DNA from: Lewinellaceae bacterium
GTDB taxonomy: Bacteria > Bacteroidota > Bacteroidia > Chitinophagales > Saprospiraceae
Length of the DNA: 44,174 nt
Reading direction: 5' to 3'
Assembly (NCBI GenBank): GCA_947476195.1
Contig: CANJPT010000025.1
Location: forward strand, 1 to 44,174
Below, piece after piece: positions 38,792-44,174 of this stretch. Both the position numbers and the translations under genes were made by a program. Numbering within the stretch: the stretch's first letter is position 1; the number at the start of each line of letters is the position of its first letter. The notes below the pieces were generated by a model. It worked only from the letters and a program-made list of their open reading frames with translations, made no database searches and was not told the DNA's origin.

Positions 38792-39334
38792 TCAAGCACG
38801 AACTAAATTTTCATTTTTCCATTTCAACCATTCATACACGCCAAACATAGAGACGGAGAAAAACAGATCCCCCAAAACAGTATTACCCAAAAATGGGATG
38901 CCCGCAGTGTAACAAGCTGCAAGGCCGGCAGCCGTTTTCGGATATATTCCGCTTTCGGCCCAAACACTAAAGTTAGTGACCAAAAAGAATATTGCTGAGG
39001 CAGAAAGACTTGCAGCAAATACGCTTAGACCAGTTACTTGCTTGCTAAGCAAACCGAAACCAGCCAACATTACCATTGCAAAAGCAGCATAAATCCACCA
39101 GGAGGTAATGAGCGTAAACTGATTGCCATATAAATCCCGATAGATCACATTGTTGAGGAAAAGATCCGTGAAAAACAAAGCAGCAAACGGAGCTAAAAGC
39201 ATCAGCCATTGACGATTAAAATAGGCTGCACCAAATAATGCAATCGAACCAATCGGCGTAAAATTATTTGGATGCGGAAGCAGGCGCGTGAGGGCTGCGA
39301 GCGCAATAAGGGCAAAAGCAAGGCGATATTTCAT
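38792..39334 (-). CDS. DUF6580-like integral membrane protein
   Basis: This 180-residue protein has about five membrane helices. The start ALIALAALTRLLPHPNNFTP and IGSIALFGAAYFNRQWLML, with FFTDLFLNNVIY and GNTVLGDLFFSVSMFGVYEW, match the DUF6580 family, which is common in Bacteroidota and often near cobalamin or ECF-type uptake genes. The role is probably that of an uptake component, but this is not shown. The start is set at 39334 (MKYRLAFALI), where the hydrophobic part begins. It may be co-transcribed with hemH. Confidence 0.75.
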   Translation of the reverse strand: MKYRLAFALIALAALTRLLPHPNNFTPIGSIALFGAAYFNRQWLMLLAPFAALFFTDLFLNNVIYRDLYGNQFTLITSWWIYAAFAMVMLAGFGLLSKQVTGLSVFAASLSASAIFFLVTNFSVWAESGIYPKTAAGLAACYTAGIPFLGNTVLGDLFFSVSMFGVYEWLKWKNENLVRA

Positions 39335-39510
39335 AAAGTTGGAATAGATGTATTGAATTGGTTGTATCGGATTTCCCCAAAATCGAAGCAAAGATAGGAC
39401 GAACACCCTTCCCCAAGTGCCGTTTTTCCAAAAATCAATTTGCTTAATATTAGCTTGACGTATACTTGTGGCTTGATTTTTACATTCATATTTGCATTTC
39501 CCTCTTTTTG

Positions 39511-39518
39511 TATCTTTG
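39511..39518 (+). promoter_or_regulatory. Likely -7 box of the M1 peptidase gene
   Basis: TATCTTTG, a perfect TAnnTTTG element, ends only 7 bases before the ATG at 39526. A TTTG at 39491-39494 is 16 bases upstream. If used, the mRNA would have almost no 5' leader. Confidence 0.5.
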
Positions 39519-39525
39519 ACCTACT

Positions 39526-41376
39526 ATGAAATATATACTTCTTTTTGCTGTTTTTGTCCTGGGCTCAGCCCGCGTAGAGGCCCAACGTTGGCAACAACAT
39601 GTTGACTATCAAATAAATGTTGATATGGATGTTCATAAGCATCAATATCATGGCACCTATAAACTTGCCTATACCAATAATAGTCCTGACACACTTTATA
39701 AGGCCTTTTGGCATTTGTATCTCAATGCCTTCCAGCCCGGTAGTGTGATGGATGTGCGATCCAGAACCATTTCAGACCCGGATTCTCGCGTGGCCGACCG
39801 CATTTCAAAACTAAAGCCTGATGAACAGGGTTGGATAAAAGTCAACACGCTCAATCATAATGGGAAATTACTCCAATTTGAGCACAACGGCACTATCCTT
39901 GAAGTCGCACTCGCTGAACCTATTTTCCCTGGAGAAACAACTGTTTTTGAAATGGACTGGAATGCTCAAATTCCAATCCAAGTACGCCGAAACGGGCGTG
40001 ACAGTCGGGAAGGCATTGATTATTCCATGGCACAGTGGTATCCTAAACTCTGTGAATATGACGAACAAGGCTGGCATACCAATCCTTATATCGCCCGGGA
40101 ATTTTATGGCGTCTGGGGTGACTTCGATGTAAAAATTTCTATCGATAAAAATTACATGGTCGCAGCAGGCGGCTACCTCCAAAACACACAGGAGGTCGGG
40201 TATGGATATGAAAGCCCTGGTGCTCAGATGAATATTCCCAAAGGAGACAAATTACTTTGGCACTTCAAAACCCCGAATGTTCACGACTTTGTCTGGGCGG
40301 CAGACCGGGATTACACGCAAACTTCTATTGTTGCAGATGATGGTTCAATTATGCGCTTTTTCTGGCAAAAAGGAAAAGGCTATGATGAGCAATGGGGCAA
40401 ATTTCCAGGTATCATGAACCGCGCCAGAACTATTATGAACGAACACTTTGGCAAATATCCATACCGCGAATACAATTTCATTCAAGGGGGAGATGGTGGC
40501 ATGGAATATCCACTCGCTACACTGATAACAGGTAACCGTGGATTAAATTCCTTGATTGGTGTAGCCGTACACGAACAACTCCACTCCTGGTATCAAATGG
40601 TGCTGGGCAGCAACGAAAGTCTCTACGGTTGGATGGATGAAGGCTTCACCTCTTTTGCTGAAACTATTGTCACCAGCCAACTTACCAGTGAAAATCTGCT
40701 ACCTGGAAAAAAAGCAGCCGAAAACCCTTTTGAATCTACACTTTCCAGTTACCAGGCGCTTGCCACCAGCGGCAAAGAAGAGCCGCTTACTACACATGCC
40801 GACCATTTTAATACCAACTACGGATACAGTATGGCCGCTTATGTAAAAGGCTCCGTTTACCTGCTTCAGATGGAGTATATCGTTGGTAAACAGGCTTTTG
40901 AAAAAGGTTTGCTGCGTTATTTTAATACCTGGAAATTTAAACATCCCAACGCCAATGATGTAACCCGGATTTTTGAAAAAGAAAGTGGCCTTGAACTAGA
41001 TTGGTATAAAGAAGATTGGGTTAACACCATAAATACGATTGACTACGCAATAAAATCTGTAGAAAAAGGCGACCGAAAAAGCACCAAGGTTGTTATAGAT
41101 CGTATTGGAAGGATGGCCATGCCGCTGGATATTGTTGTGACCTATAGTGATGGAACGCAAGAGCTCTTTTATGCTCCCCTCGAAGGCATGCGGGGCGAAA
41201 AGCAAGCTGAAAACAAGATGGAACGCACGGTATTGCCCGATCATCGTTGGGTGGATCTGAGTTATGAATTCGAGATCCCAGAAAAAATAAAGAAGGTGGC
41301 CAGGATAGAGATAGATCCAAGCCATAGAATGGCAGATATAGCTTTAGAGAATAACGTTTGGCTGAAGCCCGATTGA
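39526..41376 (+). CDS. M1-family zinc metallopeptidase, secreted
   Basis: This 616-residue protein has a signal peptide (MKYILLFAVFVLGSARVEA). It has the gluzincin motif HEQLH (349-353) followed after 18 residues by Glu372 in WMDEGFTSFAE, which is the M1 aminopeptidase pattern HExxH-18-E. GGMEYPLATLI (about 325-335) stands at the place of the usual GAMEN exopeptidase motif. All zinc ligands are present. It likely digests peptides outside the cytoplasm. The next gene, rel, starts 32 bases later. Confidence 0.92.
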   Translation: MKYILLFAVFVLGSARVEAQRWQQHVDYQINVDMDVHKHQYHGTYKLAYTNNSPDTLYKAFWHLYLNAFQPGSVMDVRSRTISDPDSRVADRISKLKPDEQGWIKVNTLNHNGKLLQFEHNGTILEVALAEPIFPGETTVFEMDWNAQIPIQVRRNGRDSREGIDYSMAQWYPKLCEYDEQGWHTNPYIAREFYGVWGDFDVKISIDKNYMVAAGGYLQNTQEVGYGYESPGAQMNIPKGDKLLWHFKTPNVHDFVWAADRDYTQTSIVADDGSIMRFFWQKGKGYDEQWGKFPGIMNRARTIMNEHFGKYPYREYNFIQGGDGGMEYPLATLITGNRGLNSLIGVAVHEQLHSWYQMVLGSNESLYGWMDEGFTSFAETIVTSQLTSENLLPGKKAAENPFESTLSSYQALATSGKEEPLTTHADHFNTNYGYSMAAYVKGSVYLLQMEYIVGKQAFEKGLLRYFNTWKFKHPNANDVTRIFEKESGLELDWYKEDWVNTINTIDYAIKSVEKGDRKSTKVVIDRIGRMAMPLDIVVTYSDGTQELFYAPLEGMRGEKQAENKMERTVLPDHRWVDLSYEFEIPEKIKKVARIEIDPSHRMADIALENNVWLKPD

Positions 41377-41387
41377 GTGATCTCCTA

Positions 41388-41395
41388 TATCTTTG
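41388..41395 (+). promoter_or_regulatory. Possible -7 box of the rel gene
   Basis: TATCTTTG, a perfect TAnnTTTG box, lies 12 bases before the ATG at 41408. No -33 box at the best distance was found (a TTTG lies 27 bases upstream). The rel gene may also be read from the M1 peptidase transcript. Confidence 0.4.
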
Positions 41396-41407
41396 TGGAC
41401 GAAGACT

Positions 41408-43708
41408 ATGAACGAAGAAAAAACCAATATTAAGGCACAAAACGAGGTCGCTTCCGCACAAGATGAAAACCACGCGCTTGCAGCCCACGAATCACCCGCT
41501 ATCCCTGGCGGAGAGGAGGATCGTGCCATCATTTCAAGGTCATACCGGAATCTGTTAAAATCCATCAAAAGCAAACTCAATACGGAGGATCAAAACAATA
41601 TCCGCGCTGCGTTTGAACTTGCTGCAAAAGCCCACCAAACCCAACGCCGCAAATCCGGAGAACCATACATTACGCACCCCATAGAGGTGGCTCGAATCTG
41701 TGTGGAAGAGATTGGCCTCGGTCCCACAGCAGTTATTTGTGCCTTGCTACATGATGTAGTGGAGGACACTCACGTGAGCCTCAAAGAGATCCATGATCAG
41801 TTTGGCGACAAAATTGCCCGCATCGTAGATGGCCTGACCAAGCTTGATGGGCTGCACGATTCTGAAAGCCCACAGGCCGAAAACCTTTCTAAAGTCTTGA
41901 AGGCCATGCTGTTCGATGTGCGCGTGGTGCTGATCAAAATGGCCGATAGGTTGCACAACCTTCGGACTATTAAAAGCATGGCGCAGCATAAACAACTCAA
42001 AATTGCTGCCGAAACATCTTTTATTTATACGCCTTTAGCGCATCGATTGGGCCTTTATACCATTAAGAACGAGCTGCAGGACATTTGTTTCAAGATTACC
42101 CATCGGGAGGTTTACCATGAAATAGCCTCCAAACTGTCGGAGTCCAAACGAGCCCGCCAATCCTATATTGCTGAATTTACCGCACCGCTCGAAATATCGT
42201 TGAAAGAACTCGGCATCCCTTTTGAGATAATGGGAAGGCCAAAGAGCATATTCTCCATTCACAATAAGATCAAAACCAAGCATGTCCCTTTTGAGGATAT
42301 CTATGATCTCTTCGCGGTACGTATCGTGCTGGATGTAAAATCTGAACAGGAAAAAAGTGCCTGCTGGCAGGTTTACTCTATTGTAACGGACACGTATGCA
42401 CCCATTACCCAACGCATAAAAGATTGGATATCTATCCCAAAAGCCAATGGATATGAGTCACTCCATGCTACAGTGGTAGGCCCGGGCGGTCGATATGTAG
42501 AAGTGCAAATTCGCTCCAAACGAATGGATGATATTGCCGAACGAGGCTTTGCCGCCCACTGGAAATATAAAGGGATAAAAGGAACGGCTAGTCGGTCTAA
42601 TAACTACGAAAACTGGCTGGAACAGGTTCGGGAATCCCTTGAAAACGGCGAAGAAGGTAGTGCTGTAGAGTTTTTGGCTGATTTTCAGAGCAACCTGTTT
42701 GCGGAAGAAGTCCACGTTTTTACCCCAAAAGGGGATATGAGAATCCTGGCTGAGGGAGCCACTGCACTCGATTTTGCTTTTAGTATACACTCCGATATTG
42801 GTTGTACCTGTAGGGCCGTCCGGGTGAATAATCGAATCGTTCCCTTTACCTATCGGCTTGAAAATGGGGATCAGGTCGAAATTATCACAGACAAAAATCA
42901 GAAGCCCAGCGAAGATTGGCTTCAGTTTGTAATTTCCTCCAAAGCCAAAAACCGTATCCGCTCCGCCCTCAAAGATGTGAAGCGGGAGCAGGCTTCGTAT
43001 GGTAAAGAAATTCTGGAGCGCAAACTCAACGCATTTAAGGTACCTGTAGAAGAAAACTGTGATCTGCTTGCAAAATTTTATGGTTTCCCGAACCGCTTGG
43101 AATTCCTAAGCGCGATATTTTTGGAACAAGTAGACCTTCGGAAAATCAGCAAACATTTCCGCCCGGATGGTATTCATCTGGTTGAAAAACATTTGGTTGA
43201 AGAAAAAGCTACAGAGAAGCCTAAGGTTACGGGAATCAGTGCCCGATCAGTAAATAAGCCAGAAGTTTACCTCAATGGCGAACCCGGTTCGCTGTATAAA
43301 TACTCCTTCGCCAATTGCTGCAACCCTGTAGCGGGCGATGATATTTTTGGGTTTGTGCTGGTGCAAGGCGGAGCAAAGATTCACCGTGCGAACTGTCCCA
43401 ATGCCAGCAACCTATATGCCCAATATGCCCACCGCATTTTAAAAGCAGAATGGGGTAATATTGCAAAAAAAGACTTCATTTCAGAAATTGTCATCACAGG
43501 TATTGACATCGGCTCAGGCGTCATCAGCAAGCTCACAAACGCCCTTGCTGATCTTGGGATCAATATTCGTTCTTTCTCCATTTCGGGTGAAGGCGGCTAT
43601 TTTGAAGGACGCGTTTCAATGGTGGTCGCAAATACCGATCACCTACAACAGGCTTTGCTCGCGCTCAAAAATTTTGACTGGGTGAAAAGTGCTCAACGGG
43701 CAGAATAA
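41408..43708 (+). CDS. rel: Bifunctional (p)ppGpp synthetase/hydrolase, RelA/SpoT family
   Basis: This 766-residue protein makes and breaks the stringent-response alarmone. In order it has an HD hydrolase domain with an intact HDVVED motif (H115-D116), a synthetase domain (DIYDLFAVRIVL and KANGYESLHATVVGPGGRYV), a TGS domain (FTPKGDMRILAEGATALDFA), a zinc-finger-like CCNPVAGDD segment and a C-terminal ACT domain. Since the hydrolase motif is intact it should act in both directions. The start is ATG 41408; five codons upstream begin with a TTG and are not used. Confidence 0.97.
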   Translation: MNEEKTNIKAQNEVASAQDENHALAAHESPAIPGGEEDRAIISRSYRNLLKSIKSKLNTEDQNNIRAAFELAAKAHQTQRRKSGEPYITHPIEVARICVEEIGLGPTAVICALLHDVVEDTHVSLKEIHDQFGDKIARIVDGLTKLDGLHDSESPQAENLSKVLKAMLFDVRVVLIKMADRLHNLRTIKSMAQHKQLKIAAETSFIYTPLAHRLGLYTIKNELQDICFKITHREVYHEIASKLSESKRARQSYIAEFTAPLEISLKELGIPFEIMGRPKSIFSIHNKIKTKHVPFEDIYDLFAVRIVLDVKSEQEKSACWQVYSIVTDTYAPITQRIKDWISIPKANGYESLHATVVGPGGRYVEVQIRSKRMDDIAERGFAAHWKYKGIKGTASRSNNYENWLEQVRESLENGEEGSAVEFLADFQSNLFAEEVHVFTPKGDMRILAEGATALDFAFSIHSDIGCTCRAVRVNNRIVPFTYRLENGDQVEIITDKNQKPSEDWLQFVISSKAKNRIRSALKDVKREQASYGKEILERKLNAFKVPVEENCDLLAKFYGFPNRLEFLSAIFLEQVDLRKISKHFRPDGIHLVEKHLVEEKATEKPKVTGISARSVNKPEVYLNGEPGSLYKYSFANCCNPVAGDDIFGFVLVQGGAKIHRANCPNASNLYAQYAHRILKAEWGNIAKKDFISEIVITGIDIGSGVISKLTNALADLGINIRSFSISGEGGYFEGRVSMVVANTDHLQQALLALKNFDWVKSAQRAE

Positions 43709-43714
43709 TGCCCG
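43697..43714 (+). terminator. Small hairpin across the rel stop codon
   Basis: CGGGCA and TGCCCG form a perfect 6-bp stem around GAATAA, with the rel TAA stop (43706-43708) in the loop. It is followed by GAAAATC, not a T run, so it is at most a weak terminator. Confidence 0.3.
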
Positions 43715-43735
43715 AAAATCGCCTACAAAAAAGAA

Positions 43736-43762
43736 GAGCCGTTCCTGGAAATAGGACGGCTC
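43736..43762. terminator. Hairpin downstream of rel
   Basis: GAGCCGTTCCT pairs with AGGACGGCTC (one bulge). On the plus strand it is 28 bases after the rel stop. On the minus strand it is followed by TTCTTTTTT, so it would act best for a gene read leftward from outside this window. Confidence 0.5.
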
Positions 43763-44040
43763 AAACTTCTCTTACCGATTAGAGAGATAAAATTCAAGAG
43801 ATTATAAGTTCAGTATAAACTGAATAAACTTAAAACTATACTTGAAATAATCGTGCCAAACTTGATTCCCCTCCCTGATTTTGAAAGTATTTTAGCAAAC
43901 AAACCACCTACTGCGCTTGCCGCTGATCCAGTCAACCAATTTTTTTTTTAAAACCGCATCATTTTTTGACTATCAAAACTAAATGCGCTATGTGGTTAAA
44001 AAAACACCGTGGTAAAAAACTATTTCTAGTGCCGCGCCCG
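43763..44040. other. AT-rich non-coding stretch at the right end
   Basis: No credible ORF, RNA gene or repeat was seen here. It holds several A and T runs (for example a run of T near 43940) and ends where the inverted-repeat element at 44041 begins. Confidence 0.5.
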
Positions 44041-44174
44041 GCCATTAAGGTATGAATTGGGGAGGCAAATTTTTTCTTTATCAAGGCGTGAGAAGGGCGC
44101 AATGCGGGACATTTTAACCGACGAACAACGCAGAGAAAGGAAAAATCAGACCGCCATATTCACACCTTAATGGC
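44041..44174. mobile_element. Candidate MITE bounded by 16-bp inverted repeats
   Basis: GCCATTAAGGTATGAA (44041-44056) and TTCACACCTTAATGGC (44159-44174) are inverted repeats with one mismatch. The inner parts also pair loosely (a T-rich tract near 44072 against an A-rich tract near 44137). No ORF lies within. The build is that of a non-autonomous element of 134 bp. The right repeat reaches the window edge, so flanking target duplications cannot be checked. Confidence 0.5.

Noticed and set aside
43709-44174. A tRNA, rRNA or small RNA gene in the right-hand non-coding part
   Set aside because: No cloverleaf, no CCA end and no recognisable RNA motif were seen.

Overview
This window looks like chromosomal DNA of a Bacteroidota bacterium, probably of the Saprospiria/Haliscomenobacter type (inference). 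The grounds are TAnnTTTG-type -7 boxes before several genes, start sites without Shine-Dalgarno motifs, the family mix (short NuoG, DUF6580, HHH/coiled-coil protein, GxxExxY remnant, RAYT with REP palindromes), and moderate GC with many lipoproteins that have Bacteroidota-like leaders. No rRNA or tRNA gene was seen.

Left region (1-13.4 kb): a CRISPR-Cas type I-B-like locus. The window opens in the istB gene of an IS21-family element whose right end is inserted inside a CRISPR repeat. A 10-nt repeat stump and its 35-nt spacer follow directly, then 23 intact identical 30-bp repeats. The repeat, read on the minus strand, ends in ATTGAAAC, the usual type I crRNA 5' handle. The array is therefore transcribed leftward, with its leader at 1968-2184 next to cas2. 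On the minus strand the gene order is WYL regulator, cas6, cas8b, cas7, cas5, cas3, a small broken ORF, a REP-associated tyrosine transposase (RAYT), cas4, cas1, cas2, array. Seven copies of a palindromic REP element lie between or inside these genes, clustered round the RAYT, one of them in frame inside the RAYT gene. Several spacers are near-duplicates that share the PAM-side end and differ inside, including one neighbouring pair that differs at seed position 5.

Middle region (13.4-18.6 kb): housekeeping genes: sucC, an FtsE-like ABC ATPase, an OmpA-domain protein, a coiled-coil/HHH protein, an MmcQ/YjbR protein and a membrane-anchored CBM9-like protein.

Complex I region (18.7-36.4 kb): a full 14-gene nuo cluster in the order A-B-C-D-E-F-G-H-I-J-K-L-M-N, all on the plus strand and closed by a hairpin terminator after nuoN. 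It is unusually loose. Accessory genes sit between nuoE and nuoF (SH3-like lipoprotein, two DUF2750-like paralogues, a GxxExxY remnant), nuoF and nuoG (a small membrane ORF, a truncated PIN toxin, an intact UPF0175/DUF3368-PIN pair, a secreted protein), nuoG and nuoH (a lipoprotein), and nuoM and nuoN (an S4-like protein). NuoG is a short form that keeps the Fe-S part and lacks the large molybdopterin-type domain.

Right region (36.4-44.2 kb): an SH3-like lipoprotein whose last codons lie in a heptamer tandem repeat, ferrochelatase with an extra Cys-rich segment, a DUF6580-like membrane protein, an M1-family metallopeptidase and a bifunctional Rel/SpoT protein. The window ends in a 134-bp element bounded by 16-bp inverted repeats, a candidate MITE.
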